Positions 49,902 through 59,369 of a DNA stretch of 64,000 bases are shown one piece after another. The DNA lies in contig JAJDTB010000027.1 in NCBI GenBank assembly GCA_022827345.1, positions 248,001 to 312,000 on the forward strand, in the 5' to 3' direction. Under the pieces are notes generated by a model. The model searched no databases. It had not been told where the DNA came from and worked only from the letters and a program-made list of their open reading frames with translations. A program made the translations under genes and the position numbers. This DNA comes from Gemmatimonadota bacterium (lineage in GTDB: Bacteria > Gemmatimonadota > Gemmatimonadetes > Longimicrobiales > Gaopeijiaceae). Every line of letters begins with the position of its first letter. Within the stretch, counting starts at the first letter, position 1.

Positions 49902-52900
49902 GGCAGGCGCCCCGCGAGGCGCACCCACCGTATCCCTGGCGGGAACGGCAGCCGCGCTCCTCACCGCCGCCCTCCTCATCTCCCCCACCTCGGCCCACGC
50001 CCAGAGCGTCACCGAGTGGGACGCCACGCTGGCCCGGGGCACACCCCGCGAGATCGACTTCACCACCCAGCAGGGCACGTGGATGTCCCTCGACATCAGC
50101 CCCGACGGTCGCTGGATCGTCTTCGACCTCCTCGGCCACATCTACCGGATCCCGGCCGCGGGCGGCGACGCCGAATCTCTCACGCAGAACAGCGGCATCG
50201 CGGTCAACTACCACCCGAGCTACTCGCCCGACGGCGCCCGCATCGCCTTCGTCTCCGACCGCGGCGGACAGGACAACCTCTGGGTGATGGACGCCGACGG
50301 CGCCAACCCGCGAGCCATCCACCTCGACGTCAACTACCGTCTGCAGGAGCCCGAGTGGACCCCCGACGGCCGCCAGATCGCGGTCACCCGCAAGCTCAAG
50401 GGGCCGGTCGGCTTCTACCGCACCACCGACGTGATCTCCGTCTTACCCGCCGAGGGCGGCCCGCCGACCGACCTCGTCATTCTCGGCGCGTCGGGCGCCA
50501 CCGCCCCGGCCCGCTCCGGCTTCTGGGATGGCGCCGACCGCGCGCAGAACCCGTCGTTCACCGCCGACGGCCGCACCCTCTTCTTCGGCTCCGCGATCTT
50601 CACCGGCGAGGAGCGCCGCATCCGCCGCCTGGACCTCGCCACCGGCACCATCGACGACATCACCGAGAGCACCGGCCGCTACCTCCACTGCTGCGGCCGT
50701 CCCGCCTACCCGCTGCGCCTGGGCGAGGTCGGCGCCGAGGTCTCGCCCGACGGCCGCTGGCTCACCTTCGCGCGCAAGCTCCCGGGCGGCGTCACCTCGT
50801 ACCGCGGCCACGAGTACATGGGGCGCACCGCGCTCTGGATCCGCGACCTCGAGACCGGCGACGAGCGCATCCTGATGGACCCGATCACGCCCGCCGCCAC
50901 CGATCATCACCCGAGCTGGAACATCGGCGTACTGCCGGGCTACAGCTGGGCCCCCGACGGCCGCTCGCTCGTGATCACCCAGGGCGGCCGCATCCGCCGC
51001 GTCCACGTCGAGTCCGGCGACGTCGAGACGATCCCCTTCCGCGCCCGCGTCCAGCGAACCATCTCCGAAATGGCGCGTGCCTCGCGCCGGATCGCCGACG
51101 ACGACTTCGCGGTCCGTTTCGCCCGCACGCCCGTGACCTCGCCCGACGGCACCCGTGTCGTGTTCGAGGCCGGTGGTTGGCTGTGGATTGATGAGGGCGG
51201 CGAAGGCAGTCCCCGCCGCCTCACCGACGCCACCGGCTACCTCCTGGACACTCCGCATCCTGCCGATCAGCCCCTCGAGACCGGCCCGGCCTGGTCCCAC
51301 GACGGACGGTGGGTCGCCTACACATCCTGGGACGACGTGCACGGCGGCCACGTCTGGAAGGTCCCCGCGCAGGGCGGCGCCCCCACGCGCCTCACCACCA
51401 CCCCCGGCCGCTACGCCCGGCTCGCCTGGCGCCCCGACAACGGCGCGCTGGTCGTCAACCGCTGGGACCCCGCGCTCACCTGGGTCACCTTCGGCGCGGG
51501 CGGCTGGCAGCTCGTCGAGATCCCGGCCGGCGGCGGCGACGCGCGCGCACTCACCCCTACCGGCCCCCAGCGCGACATCGCGGTCGGCGACGACGACCGC
51601 CTCTACTTCGCCGGCGCCGACGGCGGCGCACCCGCAATCCTCTCACTGGCCCCCGACGGCGGCGACCAGCGCGCCCACCTGCGGCTCCCCCCCGGCACCG
51701 AGCAAGCTGCGCTGTCTCCGGACGGCCGCCACGTCGCCTTCCGGCACCTCCAGTCCATGCACGTCGCCCCGGCCCCACCCGGCCTGACCGCGTCCGGCCC
51801 GCTCACCATCGATCCCGCCGCGCCCGGTGTGGTGCGGCTGCACGAAGGCGGCATCTACCCCCACTGGCGCGACGACCGCACGCTGGAATACGCCACCGCC
51901 GCCCGCCACGCCACCGTGACCATCGACGGCGGCGAGGTGTCCTCCAGCGTCCGCGACCTCGGCCTCCGCATCCCCCGGCCCCGCCCCACCGGCACCCTCG
52001 CGCTGGAGGGCGCCCGCATCGTGACCATGGCGGCTTCGGCGGCCGCCTCTTCCGGCCCGGCCCCTGCCGCCCCCTCCCTCGCCGACGTCATCGAGCGCGG
52101 CACGATCGTCATCGAAGGCAGCCGCATCGCCTGCGTCGGCGACTGCGACACCACGGGCGCGGACCGCGTGGTCGATGTCTCCGGCAAGACCATCATCCCC
52201 GGCCTCCTCGACGTGCACGCCCACCACCTGACCTTCGCCGGCAGCACCTTCATCCCGCCCCAGCGCCGCCACGAGTCCGCGCGCTACCTCGTCTACGGCG
52301 TCACGACCACCCACGATCCCTCCGCACAGCCCGACCCTTCGTTCGTGATCGCGGAGATGCACGAGGCCGGCCGCGTGATCGGCCCGCGCACCTACTCCAC
52401 CGGCCAGACCCTGGTCTGCCCGCCGCACGGCCCCGTGCGCGAGATCCGGTCGTACGATGACGCACGCAACCACGTCAACCGCCTCGCCGACCAGGGCGCC
52501 CTGTCGCTCAAGGACTACAAGCAGTGCACCCGCGTCCAGCGCCAGATGCTCGCGCAGGCGTCCCGTGAGCGCGGCGTCACCCTGACGGCCGAGAACGGCG
52601 ATTTCCTCTACCTGATGGGTCTCGTCATGGGCGGCCACACGGGCTGGGAGCACCCCATCCAGAACGTGCCCACCTACGGCGACGTGACGACGTTCATGGG
52701 ACTGGCCGGCGCAACCTACTCGCCGCAGATCACCCTGACCGACTACCCGAAGGGCGTCGCGCTCGAGTTCTGGCTCGGCGAGCACGACCTGTGGCTCGAC
52801 CCGCTGCAGCTCAAATGGTCACCGTGGCAGGAGATCGCGGTGCGGCGCAGCTTCGTGAAGAAGCCGGCCCGCGAGTTCATCTTCCCGCTCGTCGCGGAAG

Positions 52901-53313
52901 GCGCCGCCGACATCGCCCGCGCGGGCGGCCACGTCGCGGTCGGCGCACACGGCGAGGTCGACGGCCTCGGCGCGCACTGGGAGATGTGGGCGCTCGGCGA
53001 GGCCATGACCCCGTTGGAGGCCCTGAAGACCGGCACCATCAGCGCCGCCCGCTTCATCGGGCTGGAGCAGGACATCGGCTCGATCGAAGTCGGCAAGCTC
53101 GCCGACCTGGCCATCCTCGACAACAACCCGCTCGAGGACATCCGCCTGTCGTCCGAAGTCAGCTTGGTACTCGTCGGCGGCAACCTCTTCGACGCCCGCA
53201 CGCTGCGGCAGACCTGGCCGATCGAGCGCGACTACGGGCCCCGCCCGTGGACGAACGACGACATCACGCGGACCGATGTGCGCGCGGACGACTACTGGGA
53301 CCGGCGGCGTTAG
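49861..53313 (+). CDS. TolB-like propeller fused to a metal-dependent amidohydrolase (paralog)
   Basis: ATG at 49861 lies inside the penicillin acylase gene (41 bp overlap, GGAG 9 nt upstream) and gives 1150 residues with a signal peptide (LTAALLISPTSAHAQ). Residues 70-700 are PD40 repeats (SPDGRWIVFD, SPDGARIAFVSDRGGQDN, SPDGTRVVFE). The amidohydrolase part has LLDVHAHHLTF, GAHGEVDG and DIGSIEVGKLADLAILDNNPLEDIR. It has the same domain order as the gene at 22171, from which it differs in the linker and by a shorter Ala-rich insert. Overlap with the acylase implies coupled synthesis and perhaps a joint substrate. Confidence 0.88.
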   Translation: MWSRPKFSTSACPEAGAPRGAPTVSLAGTAAALLTAALLISPTSAHAQSVTEWDATLARGTPREIDFTTQQGTWMSLDISPDGRWIVFDLLGHIYRIPAAGGDAESLTQNSGIAVNYHPSYSPDGARIAFVSDRGGQDNLWVMDADGANPRAIHLDVNYRLQEPEWTPDGRQIAVTRKLKGPVGFYRTTDVISVLPAEGGPPTDLVILGASGATAPARSGFWDGADRAQNPSFTADGRTLFFGSAIFTGEERRIRRLDLATGTIDDITESTGRYLHCCGRPAYPLRLGEVGAEVSPDGRWLTFARKLPGGVTSYRGHEYMGRTALWIRDLETGDERILMDPITPAATDHHPSWNIGVLPGYSWAPDGRSLVITQGGRIRRVHVESGDVETIPFRARVQRTISEMARASRRIADDDFAVRFARTPVTSPDGTRVVFEAGGWLWIDEGGEGSPRRLTDATGYLLDTPHPADQPLETGPAWSHDGRWVAYTSWDDVHGGHVWKVPAQGGAPTRLTTTPGRYARLAWRPDNGALVVNRWDPALTWVTFGAGGWQLVEIPAGGGDARALTPTGPQRDIAVGDDDRLYFAGADGGAPAILSLAPDGGDQRAHLRLPPGTEQAALSPDGRHVAFRHLQSMHVAPAPPGLTASGPLTIDPAAPGVVRLHEGGIYPHWRDDRTLEYATAARHATVTIDGGEVSSSVRDLGLRIPRPRPTGTLALEGARIVTMAASAAASSGPAPAAPSLADVIERGTIVIEGSRIACVGDCDTTGADRVVDVSGKTIIPGLLDVHAHHLTFAGSTFIPPQRRHESARYLVYGVTTTHDPSAQPDPSFVIAEMHEAGRVIGPRTYSTGQTLVCPPHGPVREIRSYDDARNHVNRLADQGALSLKDYKQCTRVQRQMLAQASRERGVTLTAENGDFLYLMGLVMGGHTGWEHPIQNVPTYGDVTTFMGLAGATYSPQITLTDYPKGVALEFWLGEHDLWLDPLQLKWSPWQEIAVRRSFVKKPAREFIFPLVAEGAADIARAGGHVAVGAHGEVDGLGAHWEMWALGEAMTPLEALKTGTISAARFIGLEQDIGSIEVGKLADLAILDNNPLEDIRLSSEVSLVLVGGNLFDARTLRQTWPIERDYGPRPWTNDDITRTDVRADDYWDRRR

Positions 53314-53675
53314 CTTCCCGCGCCCGCGTCTGCAAAGCCGTTGCCGCCGGACGCCGCGAACTCCGCAAAGTCGACACGCAGATCGGTAACGAGCGCCTCG
53401 ATCCTGTCGTCCGCGAGCTGGTTCTCCTTGCGCATTTCCGCCAGCAGTTCGAGGGTCCTGATCTCCGAGTCCTTGATCGCCGTCGTCACGGCGAGTTCGA
53501 CCTCCGACACCTTGAGTTCGACTTCGGATATTCTGAGCGCGGTGTCCGAGACGGAACGCTCAAAGACCCATGTGGCCGACACGGCCGCAACGACGATCGC
53601 GATGATCGTGGCGCCGGCCGCGGCCAGCATCTCCCAGAGCCTGGGCGGTTCAGACAGTCGCTTCACTTCGTTCAT
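53310..53675 (-). CDS. Small single-pass membrane protein with coiled coil
   Basis: The 121-residue protein has one hydrophobic segment (WEMLAAAGATIIAIVVAAVSATWVF, residues 14-38) and then a heptad-like, Glu/Leu-rich stretch (ALRISEVELKVSEVELAVTTAIKDSEIRTLELLAEMRKENQLADDRIEALVTDL). It would be anchored with a helical domain on one side of the membrane. It is convergent with the amidohydrolase and overlaps it by 4 bp. No family is recognised. Confidence 0.6.
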   Translation of the reverse strand: MNEVKRLSEPPRLWEMLAAAGATIIAIVVAAVSATWVFERSVSDTALRISEVELKVSEVELAVTTAIKDSEIRTLELLAEMRKENQLADDRIEALVTDLRVDFAEFAASGGNGFADAGAGS

Positions 53676-54146
53676 ACCGGTCTCCGAGGCTTGGGCAAAC
53701 GGTAGGCAGGATGGGACAAGGCCGTCAAGGATAATGCAGCAGACGCACGGGACCCATCATCAAGTCATTCCAACCGGGTCACCAGCGGTAACCCTAACGT
53801 AACGTCGGATTCATGGCAGGGTAAATCCCGGCAGGAAATCGTCTAAAGTCATACAGGACTGCACGATCTGCGCTTCCTGCCGTTGGACTGGACCCTGCCA
53901 GACCGTACCGCAAAAGCGGGAAAACCGGACCTGGATGGCGGGACTCCCAGCCGCTCCCGCTGGGTCTTCGGCACAGGTTCTGGAAGCCCACTTCCCGCCC
54001 TCGTCCGGGCACACGGAATCTCTGCGGACATGGGCGTCGGGCGGATGGGTATCTTGAGGTCGGTCCGCGCGACCGGCTCGCGACGACCCCGTCGGTGAGC
54101 TTGAATTGCGGCAGGAGCCAACCACGCAGCAGAACCTTCCCTGGGC
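53676..54146. other. Gene-poor region of about 470 bp
   Basis: No open frame here shows recognisable protein features; frames on both strands are short or repetitive in composition. There is no clear terminator, tRNA or repeat. It separates the small membrane protein from the MscS-like gene and may hold the promoter of the former. I see nothing else. Confidence 0.4.
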
Positions 54147-54827
54147 CTACTCCGGGGGAGGCGAGAGGCGATCGACCAAATCGCTCATCCAGCGTCCCAC
54201 CAAATCCTTGCATCCAAGCCCGAATGCGAGGGCCAGACCGAAGCTGAGGGCTCCAAGGATGATCAGGAAGGCGTCGCCCACGAACTGGATCTGGACCTGT
54301 TGCAGGGCCACGACCACGGAGAAGATGATGACGATGGCCTGGGCGAACTGCCCGAGCACCGCGGCTTGGGCGATGCCGGCGTTGCTGGCTATGGTGCGGA
54401 CCGTTGCCGCCAGAAAACCGGCAGCCAGGATCCCGAGAATCAGAACCACGATTGCCGTGACGATGGTGGGCAGGAAGCCAACGAGCCGTTGAAGCAGTTC
54501 CGCCGTGGCGGTGAGTTGGAGGGCGTTCAGGGCTGCCACCAGGACCACGAGCATGACGATCCAGTATGCCATTGCTCCCACCAACTGGGAGAAAGTGCGC
54601 TCGATGCCTCCTCTGGCCAGCATCTCCGCGAACTGGATTCTCTCCGCCAGGCTGTCTGCCTTCACTGCCGTAAGCAGCCGGACGAGCACCGTTTGGATCA
54701 CCTTCGCGGCGATCCAGCCACCGACCAGTATCGCCAACACGGCCAGCAAGTTGGGCAGGAAGCCGACCAACTGACCAAAGAAGACGCGGATCGGGTCGAG
54801 CAGTATCGCGTTCCAGTCCATTTCCAT
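54147..54827 (-). CDS. Mechanosensitive-channel-like protein with repeated TM helices
   Basis: The 226-residue protein has five or six hydrophobic segments without the usual cytoplasmic MscS domain: LVGFLPNLLAVLAILVGGWIAAKVIQ, GFLPTIVTAIVVLILGILAAGFLAATV and FVGDAFLIILGALSFGLALAFGLGCKDLVGRW. The repeated FLPN/FLPT-x-x-x-AI-x-x-L pattern followed by GLG-x-KD is the TM-helix repeat of small MscS-like proteins. It probably forms or modulates a channel. It starts an ion/osmotic gene cluster on the right side of the window. Confidence 0.85.
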   Translation of the reverse strand: MEMDWNAILLDPIRVFFGQLVGFLPNLLAVLAILVGGWIAAKVIQTVLVRLLTAVKADSLAERIQFAEMLARGGIERTFSQLVGAMAYWIVMLVVLVAALNALQLTATAELLQRLVGFLPTIVTAIVVLILGILAAGFLAATVRTIASNAGIAQAAVLGQFAQAIVIIFSVVVALQQVQIQFVGDAFLIILGALSFGLALAFGLGCKDLVGRWMSDLVDRLSPPPE

Positions 54828-55270
54828 CTTGAGCTACCTCCGTCATCGAACATGTCGGGCTGCCGGTCAAGCAGCCGCGTCGTGACCGTCGGCCCGACAC
54901 ATCCATGACCCGTTCATCGGGGTCGCTCCAGCGGCTACGGCGTGCTGTCATCCGGGTGTGGGCAAGATACGGGGGTTGGAGTCCAAGCCGCCAGCGGCAC
55001 ATCAATGGCAGTGTTGCCGCTCGGGCACTAAGTTGCCGGGCCTACTGGCGTCCGGGTGCCTTGAGGTCATCGGCCTTGGGGGCCTCGGGACCAGCATAAG
55101 GAGGGTGCAGATGGACACTGGGGGTGACCGGTGATTGCATCGCGCGACGATCAGGAGGGCTACAGAGAGCCACGGGGGGTGGCCTCCCGCCCCCGAACGG
55201 AGTCGGGCCGGGCCAAGGCCCGATTGGTGCCGGAAACGGCGCGTGGCCAGCGAGACGACCACGGGTCTCC
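54828..55270. other. Intergenic region between divergent membrane-protein genes
   Basis: About 440 bp without a supported gene. The frame of the downstream transporter is open back to 55124, but that part has no conserved character. Promoters for both genes should lie here. No strong hexamer pair, repeat or terminator was recognised. Confidence 0.35.
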
Positions 55271-57610
55271 ATGGCGCGGACAACCTCGCGTTCTCAGAAG
55301 TCATCCGTGAACGCGCCGAGAAGCGCGTCGGCCGGGGGCAAGTCGGCCCACGGCGTGGCTGCGGGCGGCACATCCGGCGTCGGCGGCGACTCTTCCGAGG
55401 CCGGTCACGGCTTCGGCACGGCGCCCGTCTTCCTGGCGTCGATCAGCACGATCCTCGGAGCCATCCTCTTCCTCAGGTTCGGCTATGCCGTCGGACACGT
55501 CGGCCTCTGGGGCACGATGATGATCATCGTCATCGGCCATATGGTGACGATTCCCACCGTGCTGGCCGTCTCCGAGATCGCGACCAACCGGCGTGTCGCC
55601 GGGGGCGGGGCATATTTCATCATCAGCCGCTCCTTCGGCACCACGATCGGCGGCTCCATCGGGATCGCGCTGTACCTGTCCCAGGCGATCTCGGTCGCCT
55701 TCTACCTTGTGGCGTTTGCGGAGGCGTTTCAGCCGATTCTGGAGTGGTTCGGCGGAAGATTCGGGGTCGTCCCCAGTCTTCAATGGGTGAGTGTTCCAGG
55801 CCTGGCCGCGCTGGTTACCCTCATGCTGACCAAGGGTGCGGACCAGGGTGTGCGCGTGCTGTGGATTGTATGCGGCATTCTGGCGGCGGTTATCGGGGCG
55901 TTCCTGCTGGGATCTGGGCCGGAGGAGATTCGTCCCGAAGGACTCAACTTGACGTCGACGATTGCCAACCCCGATGGCTTCGGCATCGTCTTCGCCACCT
56001 GCTTCCCCGCCTTCACGGGAATGATCGCGGGCCTTGGACTGTCGGGTGACCTCAAGAACCCCATGCGGTCGATCCCGCTGGGAACGATCGGGGCGACGCT
56101 GGCCGGAATGGCCGTCTACGCGCTGGTCGCGATCAAGCTCGCGCAGAGCGCCACGCCGGACGCCTTGGCGGAAGACCAGTTCGTCATGGCCCGCATCGCG
56201 CTCTGGGGGCCTTCCATCTATATCGGGCTTGCGGCGGCTGCGTTTTCCTCCGCGCTGGGTTCCGTCATGGTGGCCCCGCGCACGCTTCAGGCGCTGGCCC
56301 GCGACCGCGTCTTCCCGGGCGCAAAGGTCAACACCCTGCTGGCTTCGGGACGGGGCGAGGCGGGCGAACCCATCAACGCCACGTACGTGTCGGTTGCATT
56401 GGCCGCCGTGTTTGTCGCGCTTGGGGACATCGACTTCATCGCGCAGATCCTGAGCATGTTCTTCATGGTGACGTACGGCACCCTCTGTTCCGTGTCATTC
56501 CTGGAGTACTTCGCGGGCAACCCGTCGTACCGCCCGACCTTCCGCTCGCGGTGGTACATATCGCTCGTCGGCGCGGTCATGTGCGTGCTCATGATGATCC
56601 AGATGAGCGCCGTGTATGCGTTGCTGGCCATGGCGATCATGCTCGTCATCTACGTGGGCCTACGGCGCTCGCGGCGGGGGGAACGGGATCTGGCCGCGAT
56701 TCTCCAGGGAGCGATGTTCCAGTTGGTCCGCAGGCTTCAGATCATGCTCCAGAAGAACCAGAGCGCGCAGCAGGACGGCGGGTGGCGCCCGTCGTTCGTG
56801 GCGCTCACTCAGTTCGGCGACCGCCGCGTTGCCCAGTTCGACCTGCTGCGCTGGATCTCCCATCGCCACGGTTTCGGCCACTTCGTCCAACACATGAAGG
56901 GTGACTATTCCCTGGAGACGGAGCTCCAGGCCCGCGCCCAACTCAGCAAGCTGGTGAAACGCTCCGACCTCAGCCGGGCGGGGACCTTCGTCGACACGCT
57001 GATCGCGCCTTCGTTCGAGAACGCGGTCACGCAGGCGCTCCAGTACCCCGGCATTTCGGGCCTGCCCAACAACAGCATTCTGCTGGAGTTCGACCAGGAT
57101 CATCCCGAGGAGATCCCGCGGCTGGAGCGCGCCATGCGTCTCGCGGCATCGTCAAGGTTCAACGCGGTCGTCCTGCGCTCCACCACCTTCCGCTTCGGCT
57201 ACCGCTCGTCAATCCATGTCTGGCTGACGCCGGAGACTCTGCCGAACGCGGCCATGATGCTGATGCTGGCCTACATCATCGTCGGGCACCCCGAATGGAG
57301 AACCGCCGAGATCCGCGTCTTCGCCTGCATCGGCACGGACGGCGACGAGCGCGAGGCGGACCAACTGTCCGCTCTTGTCGACCAGGGGCGACTCCCGATC
57401 GGGAGAAAGAACGTCGAGATGCTGCCCGTCGAGTCCCAGGCCAGGATCGAGACCGAAGTGGAGCATCGGTCATCCGACGCGGATCTGGTGATCGCGGGAA
57501 TCTCGGCCGATCAGATGAAGGAAGGAAGCCTGACCGAGGTTCTCCAGAGCCACCGGGCGGCGAACGACATCCTGTTCGTGCACGCGGTGGAAGAGATTGT
57601 GATCGACTGA
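55271..57610 (+). CDS. SLC12-like cation-chloride cotransporter / APC-family permease
   Basis: ATG at 55271 gives 779 residues; an extended frame from 55124 is less likely. After a low-complexity N terminus, FGTAPVFLASISTILGAILFLRFGYAVGHVGLWG is the first pair of helices, and about 12 segments follow up to residue 470 (PAFTGMIAGLGLSGDLKNPMRSIPLGTIGA is the conserved TM6 region). The C-terminal 300 residues are soluble and resemble the tails of cation-chloride cotransporters. It should carry Na or K with Cl, or amino acids. An MscS channel gene lies 62 bp downstream on the same strand. Confidence 0.85.
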   Translation: MARTTSRSQKSSVNAPRSASAGGKSAHGVAAGGTSGVGGDSSEAGHGFGTAPVFLASISTILGAILFLRFGYAVGHVGLWGTMMIIVIGHMVTIPTVLAVSEIATNRRVAGGGAYFIISRSFGTTIGGSIGIALYLSQAISVAFYLVAFAEAFQPILEWFGGRFGVVPSLQWVSVPGLAALVTLMLTKGADQGVRVLWIVCGILAAVIGAFLLGSGPEEIRPEGLNLTSTIANPDGFGIVFATCFPAFTGMIAGLGLSGDLKNPMRSIPLGTIGATLAGMAVYALVAIKLAQSATPDALAEDQFVMARIALWGPSIYIGLAAAAFSSALGSVMVAPRTLQALARDRVFPGAKVNTLLASGRGEAGEPINATYVSVALAAVFVALGDIDFIAQILSMFFMVTYGTLCSVSFLEYFAGNPSYRPTFRSRWYISLVGAVMCVLMMIQMSAVYALLAMAIMLVIYVGLRRSRRGERDLAAILQGAMFQLVRRLQIMLQKNQSAQQDGGWRPSFVALTQFGDRRVAQFDLLRWISHRHGFGHFVQHMKGDYSLETELQARAQLSKLVKRSDLSRAGTFVDTLIAPSFENAVTQALQYPGISGLPNNSILLEFDQDHPEEIPRLERAMRLAASSRFNAVVLRSTTFRFGYRSSIHVWLTPETLPNAAMMLMLAYIIVGHPEWRTAEIRVFACIGTDGDEREADQLSALVDQGRLPIGRKNVEMLPVESQARIETEVEHRSSDADLVIAGISADQMKEGSLTEVLQSHRAANDILFVHAVEEIVID

Positions 57611-57672
57611 CGGGATGAACCGCCGACATCCGGGTGTTCCTGGCCCGGGCGGGTCGGCAGAAAGAGACCGAG

Positions 57673-58743
57673 ATGGAGAGACTTCAGCGTGCCCTTGGGG
57701 TCCTGGCGGACATGCCGGACTGGGCGATGTTCCTCGCCATGCTCCTGCTTGGAATCGGGGTAGGGTGGCTATGCGAAAGGCTACTGGTCCGCTGGACCCG
57801 ACGTGTGCAGCAAGAGCCCTTCGCAGGCTGGGGCAACGCGCTGCTGGGTGCGATCCATCGCATGCCGATCATTTGGTTCGCGGCAGCCGGCGCCTATCTG
57901 GGCGTGACGCTGGCCGGAGTCGTGGGGCCGGCGCTCGATCTGGTCGGCACCGCGGTGAGTGTGACCGTCATCGTCACGCTGATCATCGTCGCAATGCGAC
58001 TCGCCACAGCGGGGATCAGCGGGTTCGCCAAGCGAGCCTCTGGGGCCGAGAAATCCACGACGCTGGTGCAGAACGTCGTCCGGCTGCTTCTGCTGATCCT
58101 CGGGGCCGCCCTCGTCCTGCAGAATCTGGGGATCGACATCACGACCCTGGTGACCGCGCTCGGGATCTCGGGACTCGCCGTCGCGCTGGCCCTGCAGGAC
58201 ACGCTCGGCAACCTGTTCGCCGGGATGCAGATCATCATGTCCCGCCAGATCAGAACCGGCGACTACGTCGCCTTGTCCACCGGCGAGGAGGGAGCGGTCA
58301 CCGACATACAGGCCAGGAACACGACGATACGGACGTTTCCGGAGCGCAACCGCGTCCTGGTGCCCAACTCCATACTGGCATCGACCGTGGTGACCAACTA
58401 CAGCCTGCCCGAGAAGCGGCTCTTCATCACGCTACCGATCGGCGTTTCCTACGACTCGGATCTCGAGAAGGTGGAGGCCGTCACCCTTGACGTCGCCAAC
58501 GAGGTTCTGAGCGAGGTCGAAGGCGGGCTGACGGACGAAGAGCCATTCGTGCGTTTCGAGGAGTTCTCCGACTTCAGCATCAACTTCCTCCTGCGCGTGC
58601 ACGTACGCGAGTTCACGGACCAGTTTCTGGTTCGTCACGCACTGGTGAAACGGCTTCACGAGCGCTACGGGGCCGAGGGAATCGAAATCCCCTTCCCCAT
58701 TCGGACGGTCTACATGCGGGAGCCAGCCGGGAGAACGGAGTGA
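57673..58743 (+). CDS. MscS-family small-conductance mechanosensitive channel
   Basis: ATG at 57673 gives 356 residues. Several N-terminal membrane segments lead to the pore helix region VTALGISGLAVALALQDTLGNLFAGMQIIMSRQIRTGDYV, the MscS signature with alternating Gly and Ala, and the cytoplasmic domain (GAVTDIQARNTTIRTFPERNRVLVPNS, SYDSDLEKVEAV). It opens on membrane tension to release solutes. It follows the cotransporter by 62 bp, so the two probably share a transcript. Confidence 0.92.
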   Translation: MERLQRALGVLADMPDWAMFLAMLLLGIGVGWLCERLLVRWTRRVQQEPFAGWGNALLGAIHRMPIIWFAAAGAYLGVTLAGVVGPALDLVGTAVSVTVIVTLIIVAMRLATAGISGFAKRASGAEKSTTLVQNVVRLLLLILGAALVLQNLGIDITTLVTALGISGLAVALALQDTLGNLFAGMQIIMSRQIRTGDYVALSTGEEGAVTDIQARNTTIRTFPERNRVLVPNSILASTVVTNYSLPEKRLFITLPIGVSYDSDLEKVEAVTLDVANEVLSEVEGGLTDEEPFVRFEEFSDFSINFLLRVHVREFTDQFLVRHALVKRLHERYGAEGIEIPFPIRTVYMREPAGRTE

Positions 58744-58840
58744 GGCGGCAACTCCCGGAGGCTTTTCCCGCGCCGTCGAGTCCGGTCATGTTGGACACCC
58801 CAAACCACGTAATCAATCCCAATCTAGGAGGACTCAACTC

Positions 58841-59362
58841 GTGTTTAAGCGAATACTGTTGATCGGAGCCTTGGCGGCCCTCTCTGCTGGTTGTTCGCTC
58901 GTGCTGGTTGACGGCCCGCCCGACTTCCTCCCGGCCAACGATCCGGTGCCTCCCGGGTCGTGCACGGTCGACAGGACCATTCCGCTGATTGACGCGGTTG
59001 GGGCCGCTGGGGGCTTGGTGACCGCACTCACGAATTCCGATGGGGATGCTGTAAGGATCGGTGCCGTGGTTGGTGCGGCATTGGGTTTTTCCTCGTACCG
59101 CGGCTTCAGCAGGGTCGGCCGATGCCGGGAGAGAATGACGATCGCGCCAGACAGCGCCTCGGTTGGGCAGGCACCGTTTTCGCCCTTCAAGGCTTCCGCC
59201 GTGACGATTCCAAGGGAGCAGATTGATGGCTGGCCCCGCGTCCCCGGCATCGAGGCTCCGCCACTACCGGTGGTCCCAGCGACCGCTCCTTACCGGCGTC
59301 TCCGGATTCCAGAATCCGCTGCCGCACCCACGCCGCTCCAAGCCAGACGGACCGGCGGGTGA
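58841..59362 (+). CDS. Small lipoprotein with glycine-zipper-like segment
   Basis: GTG at 58841, with AGGAGG (58826-58831) nine nt upstream, gives 173 residues. The lipobox is LSAGC (Cys18). After a variable stretch with two cysteines, IDAVGAAGGLVTALTNSDGDAVRIGAVVGAALGFSSYRGF is a Gly/Ala-rich segment typical of small envelope lipoproteins. The C-terminal 70 residues are Pro-rich. Function is unknown; it follows the MscS gene and is convergent with the potassium channel gene. Confidence 0.7.
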   Translation: MFKRILLIGALAALSAGCSLVLVDGPPDFLPANDPVPPGSCTVDRTIPLIDAVGAAGGLVTALTNSDGDAVRIGAVVGAALGFSSYRGFSRVGRCRERMTIAPDSASVGQAPFSPFKASAVTIPREQIDGWPRVPGIEAPPLPVVPATAPYRRLRIPESAAAPTPLQARRTGG

Positions 59363-59369
59363 CAGCCTG

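Noticed and set aside
53794-55005. Minus-strand frame of about 400 codons across the MscS-like gene and flanks
   Set aside because: The MscS-like gene with clear membrane helices lies in another frame on the same strand; the long frame is Arg/Gly/Ser-rich without domain.
55124-55270. N-terminal extension of the SLC12-like protein
   Set aside because: The added residues are Gly/Arg/Pro-rich, have no conserved features, and the ATG at 55271 precedes a normal low-complexity cytoplasmic tail.
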